From: Anaerolineaceae bacterium
GTDB lineage: Bacteria > Chloroflexota > Anaerolineae > Anaerolineales > Anaerolineaceae
Assembly (NCBI GenBank): GCA_003524305.1
Contig: DQHW01000018.1
Span: forward strand, 22,436-66,736
Direction of reading: 5' to 3'
Length of the DNA stretch: 44,301 bases
The position numbers were made by a program, and so were the translations under genes. The notes under the pieces were generated by a model. The model saw nothing but the letters and a program-made list of their open reading frames with translations, made no database searches and was not told where the DNA came from. Positions within the stretch are counted from its first letter, which is position 1; every line of letters starts with the position of its first letter. Shown in pieces: positions 1 to 8,609 of this stretch.

Positions 1-1196
1 ACTTTACTGAGTCTGGCAATGCCTTCATTGATCAACTCAGGTTTGGTGCAAGAAAAATTCAACCGCATACTGTTTTCACCACCACCACAGGCAAAGAAAT
101 TTTCTCCAGGTACATATGCCACTTTTTGCGTAACTGCATCTTTGAACATCTCTACGGCATTAATCTGTTCAGGCATGTTGACCCATAAAAACAGACCACC
201 CTGGGGATTCGTCCAGGTAACACCATTAGGCATGTGCTCTTCCAGTGACTCAATCATCACATTACGGCGTTCTCGATAGGTATCCTGAATTAATTTTACA
301 TGGCGGTCAAGGTATCCATGTTGACCGACTTCATGTGCAACGATCTGGTTGAATGTGGATGTATGAAGATCTGCACCTTGTTTGGCAAGAACAAGTTTGT
401 TGATGACTTCAGTGGGGGCGATGACCCAGGCAAGTCGGATGCCGGGGGCAAGGATTTTTGAGAATGTGCTCAAGTAAATAACATTGCCAGAATAGGCATT
501 GGTCTTATCGCGCATTTGCGAATCAAGCAGTTCGACAGCAGGCAGGTCTTCACCCTCATATCGAAGCTGTCCATATGGGTCATCTTCGATAATGGGGACG
601 CCGTATTGATCGGCAAGTTTTATCAACTGTTTTCGCCGCTCTAGCGTGAGAGTACAGCCGGTAGGATTCTGAAAATTCGGTAAAACATAGATGAATTTTG
701 GACCTTTACGCAGAGCATCTTCCAATTTGCGTGTATCCATACCTTCGTCATCCAGTTCGACGGGGATGTAATCAGCACCATATGCGTTCCAGGCCTGGAT
801 GGCGCCCAGGTAGGTTGGATTTTCAACCAGAATGCGGTCACCGTGGTTAATAAATATCTTGCCGATCAGGTCAAGTGCTTGTTGAGAACCGGATGTGATC
901 AGGATATTGTCTTTACTGACGCCTATGCCCAGACGGTTGGTATAACGGGCAATCATCTCACGCAATGGGATGTAGCCGTCGGTGGTGCCGTATTGCAGTG
1001 CTTCTGCCCCTTGATGGTCAAGCACATAATTGCAGGCACGCCGAAACTCCTCCACCGGAAACACTTCCGGGGCGGGAAGTCCACCGGCAAAAGAAATAAC
1101 GTCCGGTTGTTCCGTCAGCTTCAGCAGCTCTCGAATCGCCGAAGCCTTCATACGTTGCGTACGTTGAGCATAGCGGAAATCCCACGGAGTTTGCAT
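1..1196 (-). CDS. PLP-dependent aminotransferase, LysN/MocR-like (3' end cut off)
   Basis: Fold-type I aminotransferase of class I/II. I read this frame directly: it opens at the ATG at 1196 and stays open to the window edge, giving about 398 residues. An AAGGAG ribosome site lies about 13 bases upstream. The cofactor-binding lysine is K247, in the motif STFSKILAPGIRLAW. Earlier motifs SGSQQALDLIGK and VENPTYLGAIQAW fit the 2-aminoadipate/branched-chain aminotransferase group (LysN of Thermus is the best-known member). There is no N-terminal DNA-binding domain, so it is an enzyme and not a MocR regulator. It lies 35 bases downstream of the glyA-gcvT fusion and is probably co-transcribed, which suggests an amino-acid role. 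The exact substrate (2-aminoadipate, valine, aromatic or alanine/glyoxylate) cannot be read from the sequence. The family call is firm; the substrate is open. Confidence 0.88.
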   Translation of the reverse strand, partial: MQTPWDFRYAQRTQRMKASAIRELLKLTEQPDVISFAGGLPAPEVFPVEEFRRACNYVLDHQGAEALQYGTTDGYIPLREMIARYTNRLGIGVSKDNILITSGSQQALDLIGKIFINHGDRILVENPTYLGAIQAWNAYGADYIPVELDDEGMDTRKLEDALRKGPKFIYVLPNFQNPTGCTLTLERRKQLIKLADQYGVPIIEDDPYGQLRYEGEDLPAVELLDSQMRDKTNAYSGNVIYLSTFSKILAPGIRLAWVIAPTEVINKLVLAKQGADLHTSTFNQIVAHEVGQHGYLDRHVKLIQDTYRERRNVMIESLEEHMPNGVTWTNPQGGLFLWVNMPEQINAVEMFKDAVTQKVAYVPGENFFACGGGENSMRLNFSCTKPELINEGIARLSK

Positions 1197-1231
1197 ATTG
1201 ATCGATTGCTCCTTTTCTTATCCTGTTTGAA

Positions 1232-4200
1232 TTAAGAAATTGGAAAACGGCTTACCACTACGGCCGGAGTCGGTAGTGAAATTCGATCTCCGGTTTCCAG
1301 CGAGGCAGGTGCTACAGGCGATAAATTCTCAGCACCCTGGAAGATTGAAATGGGGGTATTAACCAACGCGCAGCGGGTTTCTACAAATGCCTGCCCTGTC
1401 AAGAATCCTTCTTTATCAATGGCGCAACTGGTGACTTTGCCAATGACCTTGCCTTTGGCATCCATTACCGGGTCGCCATTATGAGCCATGCGCACACCTT
1501 TTTCTGAAAATCTAAAACGAACCACGACACTTGAACGGTTCTTTTCTTTTTCTATGTATGCGCTGCGTCCAATAAACCAGGGCTTGTAAATTTTTACGTA
1601 AGAGCCAAATCCGGCTTCTGATACGCTGAAGTTATCTTTGCCGCCCATTTCATGACCATAAAGGGGCAGTCCGGCTTCGGTGCGGAGTGAATCACGAGCA
1701 CCCAAACCACAGGCTTTCATACCAAGCGGTTCACCTGCCTTGCAGATTGCATCCCACAAGGCTGCGGCTTTTTCTGGATGGACGAATAATTCAAAAGCCA
1801 TTTTCTCTCCGGTATAACCTGTGCGAGAAACGACCAAATCAAAGCCGCCAATCACGGCGTCACACAATTCAGTTCGTTTCAATGCTTTTACTTTTTTCTG
1901 AGTAGAAGCATCGCATCCAAGTGAAAGGAGTATGTCTCTGGATTTGGGACCTTGAAGAGCGATATCCACGCGCATATCGGCTCCGGCTTTGGGATCGCGC
2001 AAATTGCGTAAAGTGACACCAGCACCAAAGGTCTTAATCCACGGGCGTAAGGAATCGATCATGACTTTGCCTTCACGGACTGCATTTAACCAAGCCCAAT
2101 CTTTGGCATCATTTGACGCATTGACCACCACCAAATATTTCAAGGTGTCACGGCGATATACGAGGGTATCGTCTATCACATTAGCCTCAGGGTCAAGGAA
2201 GTGAGTGTAGCAGGACTCTCCAACTGCCAGTGAATTAATGTCGTTTCCGCATACAGTCTCGAGGAACAAGGCGGCATGAATGCCTTCTGCCTGAAAGACG
2301 CCCATGTGTGAAACGTCGAACAGGCCGGCAACCTGACGGCAGGCCAAGTGTTCTTCGACCACAGAGGTATACCAGACGGGCATTTCCCACCCGGCAAAGG
2401 GGATAATTTTTGCACCCAATTTTTTGTGGGTCTCGTAGAGCGTGGTTCTAAACAATTCGGTGGATTCTTTATCTTTCCACTCAAAGGCAGGTAATGGTGT
2501 TCCAGTGGTTACATTTTGACCAATGAAGTATGGTTTATGGTTTTGGGTGAGAGCATCAGTAGTTTTGACAGGGGCTGAATCAAGATCTTCAATAACCACC
2601 ACGCTGCCCGGGATGCGGCGTGGAATGTCTTTATCAAAGGTAATGTAGCCTTCAGCCAGACCTCGCAAAAAGGTAGCCGCCAGACCGAATTTTTCACGCG
2701 GGAATGAGAATCTGTAGGAAGTATCATCAACATTTTCAATGGCGCCTTCAATGAGGCCAAGCGGTGTGGCAAGAGAAGTTTTTTGAGATTGACCGGCCTG
2801 AAGCAATTCGACTTCTGAACTGAAGCAGTAAGTTACATATTGGCGAAGGCTGGGTCCGCTTAATTTGAGGGTAGACAGTTCATTTTTTGATCCGGATTGG
2901 TCATCAAGGTAATAGAACTGCGGATAGCCGTTCTTCTTGAAATCTAGGTCGGCTCCAGCTTTTTCACACAAAGTTCTCACGCGTTTCTTGGCATCTTCAA
3001 GAACTTTGAAATCCACCTTGGCGCGAGAAACCAGACCTTTGCGAGTTTCAACTGAATAGGGGGTGCAACCTTGAAGCAGGTCAACCATGATATTAGCCAC
3101 TTCGACCATATCATCTTCTTTAAGACCGCGCTGGGTCATCCAGGGTGTACCAAAGCGAATGCCGGAGGAATTGTTGGCAGTTTTATCGCCAGGGATTGTG
3201 TTGCGATTAAGCACGATGCCTGCCACATCCAGGATACGGGCTGCCATATCACCTGAGAGGGTTGTGCCATCCGGACCTTTGATTAGTTTGCAATCCAGGT
3301 TAGCAAGGTGGGTGTTGGTGCCGCCAAAGGGAATGCGCATGCCGCGAACTTGAAGTTGCTTGGTGAGTGCACTACTATTTTTGATGATTTGACTTTGTAA
3401 ATCGGCAAAGGTTTTGGATTGGGCAATTTTGAAGGTGGTAGCCAATGCAGCAAACACATGTACATGAGGTCCACCTTGTTCGCCAGGGAAGACGCCTTTG
3501 TCAATTTTTCTGGAAAGCGCAGCATCAGTGGTCAATATACACGCGCCGCGAGGTCCGCAGATGGTCTTATGAGTGGTGAAGGTGATGATATGGGCATAAC
3601 CAACCGGTGATGAGATGGTTTTGGCTGCGATCATACCCGCAATGTGCGAGACATCCGCTAATAAATAGGCACCTACAGAATCTGCGATTTCTCTGAAACG
3701 TTTCCAATCTGGCACAAACGGATAGGATGAATAGCCGCAGATAAGAATTTTTGGTTTGCATTCCAAGGCAAGCTGCTGCACCTTGTCATAGTCGATCATT
3801 TCAGTGACCGGATCCACGTTGTAATGAGAAACTTTAAACAACTTCCCTGAGCGATTGACGGATGAGCCGTGGGTGAGATGACCACCATGCAGCAGGTTCA
3901 TTCCGAGGATGGAGTCGCCGACTTCAATCAAGGCGTTATAAACAGCATTATTTGCAGGGGCGCCAGAAAGTGCCTGTACGTTGACGTAGATTTGATCGGC
4001 ACTGATCTGATCAGTAGCAAAGGTCTCGGCACACCTTCGGCGAGCCAGACTTTCAATCATGTCTGCGTATTCCACACCCTTGTAATAACGGGGATCTGCG
4101 TTGCGGCGGTAGAAGGTCAACCGAGCAGGATAATCCAGGATTTGAGACTCTGTCATCCAACGCATTTCTTCATCTGGATAACCTTCTGCGTAAATATTTT

Positions 4201-4360
4201 GAAAAACTGATCCCAATGATTCGCGTACGGCAGCAGGTGCGGTACTTTCTGAAGGGATTAAGATCAACTTTCGAAATTGACGTTCCTTTTCGTATTCAGT
4301 TAACTTCAAAACTTCAGGATCAAGATCGGCAAGGCTTCCGCGCATCAAGAAATCGGTCAT
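1232..4360 (-). CDS. Serine hydroxymethyltransferase-aminomethyltransferase fusion (GlyA-GcvT)
   Basis: A single 1042-residue frame carries two folate enzymes. Residues ~5-475 are SHMT (serine + THF = glycine + CH2-THF). They include the PLP lysine in TFTTHKTICGPRG (about K265) and the HGGHLTHG loop. Residues ~640-1042 are GcvT, the T-protein of glycine cleavage, with ETHKKLGAKIIPFAGWEMP, LFDVSHMG and the folate-site acidic pair in NVIDDTLVYR. Residues ~480-640 form a linker domain that I do not recognise. Standalone enzymes are about 420 and 370 residues, so both halves look complete. The ATG at 4360 is chosen because GGGAGA lies 6 bases upstream; an in-frame ATG at 4378 has no such site. 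The two halves share methylene-THF, so the fusion could convert two glycines into serine with P, H and L proteins encoded elsewhere. The leader is structured (see 4383-4530). Confidence 0.93.
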   Translation of the reverse strand: MTDFLMRGSLADLDPEVLKLTEYEKERQFRKLILIPSESTAPAAVRESLGSVFQNIYAEGYPDEEMRWMTESQILDYPARLTFYRRNADPRYYKGVEYADMIESLARRRCAETFATDQISADQIYVNVQALSGAPANNAVYNALIEVGDSILGMNLLHGGHLTHGSSVNRSGKLFKVSHYNVDPVTEMIDYDKVQQLALECKPKILICGYSSYPFVPDWKRFREIADSVGAYLLADVSHIAGMIAAKTISSPVGYAHIITFTTHKTICGPRGACILTTDAALSRKIDKGVFPGEQGGPHVHVFAALATTFKIAQSKTFADLQSQIIKNSSALTKQLQVRGMRIPFGGTNTHLANLDCKLIKGPDGTTLSGDMAARILDVAGIVLNRNTIPGDKTANNSSGIRFGTPWMTQRGLKEDDMVEVANIMVDLLQGCTPYSVETRKGLVSRAKVDFKVLEDAKKRVRTLCEKAGADLDFKKNGYPQFYYLDDQSGSKNELSTLKLSGPSLRQYVTYCFSSEVELLQAGQSQKTSLATPLGLIEGAIENVDDTSYRFSFPREKFGLAATFLRGLAEGYITFDKDIPRRIPGSVVVIEDLDSAPVKTTDALTQNHKPYFIGQNVTTGTPLPAFEWKDKESTELFRTTLYETHKKLGAKIIPFAGWEMPVWYTSVVEEHLACRQVAGLFDVSHMGVFQAEGIHAALFLETVCGNDINSLAVGESCYTHFLDPEANVIDDTLVYRRDTLKYLVVVNASNDAKDWAWLNAVREGKVMIDSLRPWIKTFGAGVTLRNLRDPKAGADMRVDIALQGPKSRDILLSLGCDASTQKKVKALKRTELCDAVIGGFDLVVSRTGYTGEKMAFELFVHPEKAAALWDAICKAGEPLGMKACGLGARDSLRTEAGLPLYGHEMGGKDNFSVSEAGFGSYVKIYKPWFIGRSAYIEKEKNRSSVVVRFRFSEKGVRMAHNGDPVMDAKGKVIGKVTSCAIDKEGFLTGQAFVETRCALVNTPISIFQGAENLSPVAPASLETGDRISLPTPAVVVSRFPIS

Positions 4361-4382
4361 GGTAAATCTCCCTATCATTTAT

Positions 4383-4441
4383 GGCAAAAAAATTAAAGAA
4401 CCACCTTTAGATGACAATGAATTGTGCATCTGTGGGTGGTT
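4383..4441 (-). terminator. Intrinsic-terminator hairpin in the glyA-gcvT leader (candidate attenuator)
   Basis: Read on the minus strand, AACCACC (4441-4435) pairs with GGTGGTT (4405-4399). Inside it AGATG pairs with CATCT, and ACAA with TTGT around a TTCA loop, with one bulged C. The run CTTTAATTTTTTT follows (4398-4386). The element ends about 25 bases before the start codon and just upstream of the ribosome site at 4372-4367. It lies downstream of the predicted promoter at 4525-4553, so it would stop transcription before the gene. The hairpin is seen directly; its role in attenuation is inferred. Confidence 0.6.
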
Positions 4442-4446
4442 TTTTG

Positions 4447-4504
4447 AGCAAATGATTCCATCATAGAATACTCAGGTACCATTATTCAAGAAATTGGAAT
4501 TGCT
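4447..4504 (-). promoter_or_regulatory. Structured leader domain upstream of the attenuator hairpin
   Basis: On the minus strand AGCAATTCC (4504-4496) can pair with GGAAT and TTGCT (4459-4447) across a small bulge. This encloses a second stem, GAATA (4487-4483) with TATTC (4470-4466), whose loop carries the palindrome GGTACC. The domain is about 58 bases, directly followed by the terminator hairpin. That is the usual order of sensor then expression platform. It does not contain the conserved cores I know for glycine or THF riboswitches. A protein-binding or novel RNA sensor is possible, and so is chance pairing. Confidence 0.35.
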
Positions 4505-4524
4505 TTAAACCGTACAGACTATCT

Positions 4525-4553
4525 ATTTTAGCTTGAAGAGCAACAAGGGTCAA
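4525..4553 (-). promoter_or_regulatory. Predicted sigma-70-type promoter of glyA-gcvT
   Basis: On the minus strand TTGACC (4553-4548) is followed by exactly 17 bases and TAAAAT (4530-4525). Each hexamer matches the consensus at five of six positions. Initiation would fall near 4518, giving a leader of about 158 bases. The -35 box lies inside the inverted repeat that follows the upstream lipase gene. Confidence 0.55.
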
Positions 4554-4571
4554 GATTTTACTTGACCCTTG
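4544..4571 (-). terminator. Perfect 11-bp hairpin just after the lipase gene
   Basis: CAAGGGTCAAG (4544-4554) and CTTGACCCTTG (4561-4571) form a perfect 11-bp stem with a six-base loop, 15 bases after the lipase stop codon. No T-run follows on the minus strand, so it may protect the 3' end or terminate weakly. It also contains the -35 box of the next gene. Confidence 0.45.
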
Positions 4572-4586
4572 AGGATATTTTTATGC

Positions 4587-5423
4587 TTATTTTAGTTCCA
4601 GATCAAGCCAATCTGTCATGGTTTTTAAAACCTGGGCTTTTTCAGGTTCATTGTGTAATTCATGATAAAAACCATCCCATTCTTTGTAGGTTACCTTTGA
4701 AAGGGGGGCAGCATTGGCAAATTTCTTGGTCATCGGAGGGTTCACAATATAATCACCAGTACCCTGCATCAATAAAAGGGGAATTGGGAATTCAGAGGCA
4801 TGGTCAACAATGAATTTGCCGTTGTTGATTAAGTCAAGTGCTAGTCTGGCTGAAATTTTCGGGTGCACTAATGGGTCGGCTGAATACTTTTTTTCAACTT
4901 CAGGATCGCGAGATAAACCCGAGCGAAGCAAGCCATTATCCATTTGAAGTGCAGGCATCAGGTTATACATCATTTTTCCCAATGCCAGTTTGACCGGTGG
5001 AACAGGTGCAGCAGTTGCCAAACCTGGACTGGTTACAATGGCACCTTTAAGTTGTGGTTTCTGAGTCAGGCAATAATAAAGAGTCAGGTTACCGCCAAGG
5101 CTGTGTCCGTATAGAAACACTGGCAACCCGGGGAAGTGTTCTTTGGCCATATTGATGTTATGTGTGATATCTTCCATTATCGATGCATATGATGGTGCAT
5201 GTCCGCGAATGCCTTCAGATTTGCCATGTCCTTGCAGGTCAAAAGCGGTCAAACTAAAGCCGGCAGCAGTAAAGGCTTGAGCAACATGTTCATATCGGCC
5301 TGAATGCTCTCCCAGGCCATGCACCATAACGATGGCGGCTTTTTGTTTTCCTTCCGGTTTCCATTCCTGACCGTAAAGCTTTACATTGTCAGGTGTCGTC
5401 CAAAAATACTCAGAATGCTGCAT
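4587..5423 (-). CDS. Alpha/beta hydrolase, monoacylglycerol lipase-like (serine aminopeptidase S33 fold)
   Basis: A 278-residue cytoplasmic hydrolase of the Hydrolase_4 family, which cleaves monoacylglycerols or lysophospholipids. The oxyanion-loop motif VMVHGLGEHSGRY and the block FDLQGHGKSEG are typical of MGL. The nucleophile is S108 in YGHSLGG, the acid is D224 in MQGTGDYIVNP, and the base is H254 in WDGFYHELHNE. No signal peptide is visible. The start at 5423 has GGAGG six bases upstream. It is transcribed alone, diverging from the membrane subtilase. The family is clear, and lysophospholipase or general esterase activity is equally possible. Confidence 0.9.
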   Translation of the reverse strand: MQHSEYFWTTPDNVKLYGQEWKPEGKQKAAIVMVHGLGEHSGRYEHVAQAFTAAGFSLTAFDLQGHGKSEGIRGHAPSYASIMEDITHNINMAKEHFPGLPVFLYGHSLGGNLTLYYCLTQKPQLKGAIVTSPGLATAAPVPPVKLALGKMMYNLMPALQMDNGLLRSGLSRDPEVEKKYSADPLVHPKISARLALDLINNGKFIVDHASEFPIPLLLMQGTGDYIVNPPMTKKFANAAPLSKVTYKEWDGFYHELHNEPEKAQVLKTMTDWLDLELK

Positions 5424-5448
5424 GCCAATCCTCCGGAAATGTATTTGT

Positions 5449-5478
5449 TTGTCAAGAATAATATTTTGAATTTATAAT
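5449..5478 (+). promoter_or_regulatory. Predicted promoter of the subtilase/sigma-factor unit
   Basis: TTGTCA (5449-5454), an 18-base spacer and a perfect TATAAT (5473-5478). Transcription would start near 5485, leaving a leader of about 78 bases before 5563. No further promoter is evident before the sigma-factor gene, so co-transcription is likely. Confidence 0.5.
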
Positions 5479-5562
5479 CAAATTGAACTTATTTAGTTTA
5501 GTCTTAGCGACAAAAAATTACAAGCCTGTCAAAACTCCTAATTTATAAAGAATGAGTATTCA

Positions 5563-7965
5563 ATGACTATAAAAAATGAAAAAATGGAACAACCAAACAA
5601 AGCTATTGGCTGTGGATTGATTATATTGACCATATTAGGCGTTATCTGGGTGATCTTGTTTAGCGGATTGGATCTGTTTATTAACTGGGTATCAGAACAA
5701 ACCATAATGGAAATTGGCGGACATGCTCCTGATTTTCGCTGGATTACTCACATGGTTTCCAGTTTATTAATCCTGGTCGTGTGTTTATTAATGGCATGGT
5801 TGGTTAAAGCGCCGAGAATCAAACGAATATTCAAACTTTGGTCTTATGCCGCTATCCTGGCGGCAATTTCAATTCCTGCAAAAACACTTTGGCTGTCTGA
5901 GCAAAACATGACAGCAATCCTTCAAGCCTCTGCACTTTTCTTGATGATTGTGGGCAATTATTTGTTGAAAATGAAAAAGGATGAAACGACTGAGATTGTT
6001 CCTGGAAAATTGAAGTTCCCCGGCAGTGTGATTTTATTGGGTGCAATATTTTCTGCGCCATGGTTGCTGTGGGGGGCATTAGGGTCCTGGCTCGATACAC
6101 TTCTGGAAATAGCGTTAGGGGTTCTTTTTGCATGGTTTGCAGGTAAATTCATATTTCAAGAATATTTGAATCCGACACGAAACGATAATGGTATATTAAA
6201 GTTTTCAGGCATTATTTTTGATGGTCTGGTCGTTGCAGTTTTCTTGCTTATAAGCATCACTGCTCTGGCAATTAATGGATCGCAGCAAATGTTAGTTGTG
6301 ACTGTGCCAATCGCTGGATGGCTTGTCACAGCTCTATCACTTATTTGGATGAAGGAAAGGGATCATGGAAGATTGCCTGCTAGTATAATTTTAGGTTTAC
6401 TCTTCAGTCTTCCTTTGCTCTTCTTTGATATGGATGAACTATCCTTGATCTTTACAGGCGGCCCAGGAGAAACGCTTGAGTGGGCTAACAAGGCAGCCTG
6501 GTTTACTTTCATGTCTATTTTATTTGTTACGCTATTGCTTCTGCCAAATATAAAAAATTTCCACCGATTTGCTTTACCAAAACAAGTTCATTTAACACTC
6601 ATGGTCATTGGCATTGTTGCCTTAGGCATCATATATTTTGGCTGGGGACAGGTTGGATTTTTTGGAGACCATCAATTTATTATTCTGAAACATCAGGCTG
6701 ATTTATCTTCCGTGGAAGAAATTCAAGATTATTCAGCTAGAAGAACTGCAGTTTATGACGAATTGGTAAAAACCGCCGAGTCAACCCAAGCTGAAATACG
6801 CGCTCGTTTGGATCGTATGAATTTGAAATATAAACCCTACTATTTAGTAAATGGCATTGAAGTAAATGGAGGAATTATTTCCAAATTCATCTTAAAAAAT
6901 GATCCGTCTGTTGATCGTATTTTGGATAATCCGCAGTTGCGGCCGCTGCCCAAAACGTTGAACACCACAAGTGGAGAAATATCCAGCCTACCGGATGAGA
7001 TTTTGTGGAATCTTAGTATGATCCATGCAGATCAGGTGGTGAACGATTTAGGCGTTACAGGTGAAGGTATTATTATCGGCCAAACTGACAGCGGAGTGGA
7101 TGGCCGGCATCCAGAGATTGCAGCAGCCTATCGCGGTGCGACCACCAATGATGATTACAACTGGTTTGATCCATGGAACAAAACTTCTTTTCCGACTGAC
7201 ATCTCTGGTCACGGTACCCAAACCCTTGGGATCATGTTGGGCCAGCATACAGGTGTTGCACCTGGGGCAGAGTGGATCGGCTGTGTCAATCTCGCCAGAA
7301 ACCAGGGTAACCCTGCTTTTTATCTCGATTGCATGCAATTCATGCTTGCGCCGTATCCGCATGGAGGCGATGCATTTGTTGATGGAGACGCCTCAAAAGG
7401 GGCCATGATCATTAATAATTCCTGGGGCTGCCCGGCTGCTGAAGGCTGTGATTCAACCGTTTTCCTTCCGGCTGTGGATGCACTTAAAAAAGCAGGCATA
7501 TTCATGTCGGCAGCAGCCGGCAATACGGGCAACTACGGCTGTGATACTGTGATTGATCCACCGGCAATCTATTCTGAAGTTTTCTCGGCTGGATCAGTCA
7601 ATCAGGAAGGTGATATTTCTGATTTCTCATCTTTGGAGTCTTTCGCAGTTGATAATATATATCAACCCAAACCAGAGATTTTAGCACCAGGTGAAAATGT
7701 GATCTCATCTTATCCGGGAGGCGGCTACTCAATGGCGAGTGGCACTTCATTTGCGGCACCGCATATCAGCGGTGTGGTTGCTTTGATGTGGTCTGCAAAT
7801 CCAAAATTAATCGGTAATATTGATGAAACAACAAAAATTTTGATTGAAACTTCACAAGCCTACCAGGGTCAACTGCCCAACTGTGTGGCCCAATCAGAAT
7901 CGATTGAATCAGGTTTGGTAGATGCTTATCGGGCGGTGCAGGCTGCCGTTGATTGGCAACCATGA
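5563..7965 (+). CDS. Polytopic membrane protein with C-terminal subtilisin-like (S8) protease domain
   Basis: An 800-residue protein. Residues ~15-362 contain about eleven hydrophobic helices (roughly 18-38, 60-80, 92-108, 116-134, 150-172, 177-195, 213-237, 243-263, 273-290, 308-328 and 340-360). A linker (~363-480) precedes a complete subtilase domain: D509 (GQTDSGVDG), H550 (SGHGTQT), oxyanion N654 (AAGNTG) and S729 (GTSFAAPH). Most subtilases are secreted with a short propeptide, so a multi-span N-terminus is unusual. The protease probably stays membrane-tethered; which side it faces cannot be decided here. The linker may act as an inhibitory pro-region. No strong ribosome site is visible, and the ATG at 5584 is an alternative start. 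An ECF sigma factor follows after 44 bases, so a role in signal-triggered proteolysis is plausible but unproven. Confidence 0.88.
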   Translation: MTIKNEKMEQPNKAIGCGLIILTILGVIWVILFSGLDLFINWVSEQTIMEIGGHAPDFRWITHMVSSLLILVVCLLMAWLVKAPRIKRIFKLWSYAAILAAISIPAKTLWLSEQNMTAILQASALFLMIVGNYLLKMKKDETTEIVPGKLKFPGSVILLGAIFSAPWLLWGALGSWLDTLLEIALGVLFAWFAGKFIFQEYLNPTRNDNGILKFSGIIFDGLVVAVFLLISITALAINGSQQMLVVTVPIAGWLVTALSLIWMKERDHGRLPASIILGLLFSLPLLFFDMDELSLIFTGGPGETLEWANKAAWFTFMSILFVTLLLLPNIKNFHRFALPKQVHLTLMVIGIVALGIIYFGWGQVGFFGDHQFIILKHQADLSSVEEIQDYSARRTAVYDELVKTAESTQAEIRARLDRMNLKYKPYYLVNGIEVNGGIISKFILKNDPSVDRILDNPQLRPLPKTLNTTSGEISSLPDEILWNLSMIHADQVVNDLGVTGEGIIIGQTDSGVDGRHPEIAAAYRGATTNDDYNWFDPWNKTSFPTDISGHGTQTLGIMLGQHTGVAPGAEWIGCVNLARNQGNPAFYLDCMQFMLAPYPHGGDAFVDGDASKGAMIINNSWGCPAAEGCDSTVFLPAVDALKKAGIFMSAAAGNTGNYGCDTVIDPPAIYSEVFSAGSVNQEGDISDFSSLESFAVDNIYQPKPEILAPGENVISSYPGGGYSMASGTSFAAPHISGVVALMWSANPKLIGNIDETTKILIETSQAYQGQLPNCVAQSESIESGLVDAYRAVQAAVDWQP

Positions 7966-8009
7966 TATGATTCTAGTGTAACTATGCCAATTATTATGGG
8001 TTATATCAT

Positions 8010-8594
8010 TTGAAAAAGATGCATGAGAGCGAAGAAGTAAACATTACAGACGAAAATGCGGTTGCGTTAGCCTGCGGAGGAAACCCGGAGGCATTTAGCT
8101 ACCTTTACGAAAAAAATGTCACCCGCATTTATAACTACATTTACTATCGCATTGGATCTGCATCCGACGCGGAGGATATTACTTCACGTGTATTTTATCG
8201 AGCGTTCGGGCACATTAACAGTTATATTGATAAAGGTGTACCGTTTTCAGCCTGGTTGTATCGGATTGCTCATAATCTGATCGCCAACTGGCACCGTGAC
8301 AACCTGCGCCGCAAAGAAGTCCCCTTGGAGGATCATCTCGACCTTCCTCACAAGGCAGATCAACCTGAACGAATGCTCGAAAAGAACCAGGAGATGATCT
8401 TGCTTTTGAAAGCGATTCGCAGAATCTCTGCAGATCGGCAGCAATTGATCTTGTTAAAGTACCTGGAAGATTTATCCAATGCAGAAATCGCGCAAATTAT
8501 GGGCCGAAGTGAAGGTGCTATAAAAAGTTTGTATCACAGGGCTCTGATTGCACTGCGTGAAGAGATGGAAGAAATTGGTTACAAATCAGAATAG
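8010..8594 (+). CDS. ECF RNA polymerase sigma factor (sigma-70 family)
   Basis: A two-domain sigma factor of 194 residues that directs RNA polymerase to a dedicated promoter set. Region 2 spans ~22-90 (FSYLYEKNVTRIYNYIYYRI, then DAEDITSRVFYRAF). Region 4 spans ~125-185, with the helix-turn-helix LSNAEIAQIMGRSEGAIKSL. The reported start is a TTG; an ATG at 8019 would remove only three residues and is as likely, since neither has a good ribosome site. It sits between the membrane subtilase and a small single-span protein, the usual setting for a sigma factor held by a membrane anti-sigma. Which ECF group it belongs to cannot be decided by eye. Confidence 0.93.
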   Translation: MKKMHESEEVNITDENAVALACGGNPEAFSYLYEKNVTRIYNYIYYRIGSASDAEDITSRVFYRAFGHINSYIDKGVPFSAWLYRIAHNLIANWHRDNLRRKEVPLEDHLDLPHKADQPERMLEKNQEMILLLKAIRRISADRQQLILLKYLEDLSNAEIAQIMGRSEGAIKSLYHRALIALREEMEEIGYKSE

Positions 8595-8609
8595 TTCAGG
8601 GGTAATGGT

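Noticed and set aside
843..1235. 130-residue open frame on the plus strand
   Set aside because: It lies wholly antisense to the aminotransferase, whose frame has clear family motifs.
4361..4530. Glycine riboswitch upstream of glyA-gcvT
   Set aside because: Expected from gene function, but the conserved glycine aptamer core was not found and the space is short for a tandem aptamer. The leader is reported as an unknown candidate instead.
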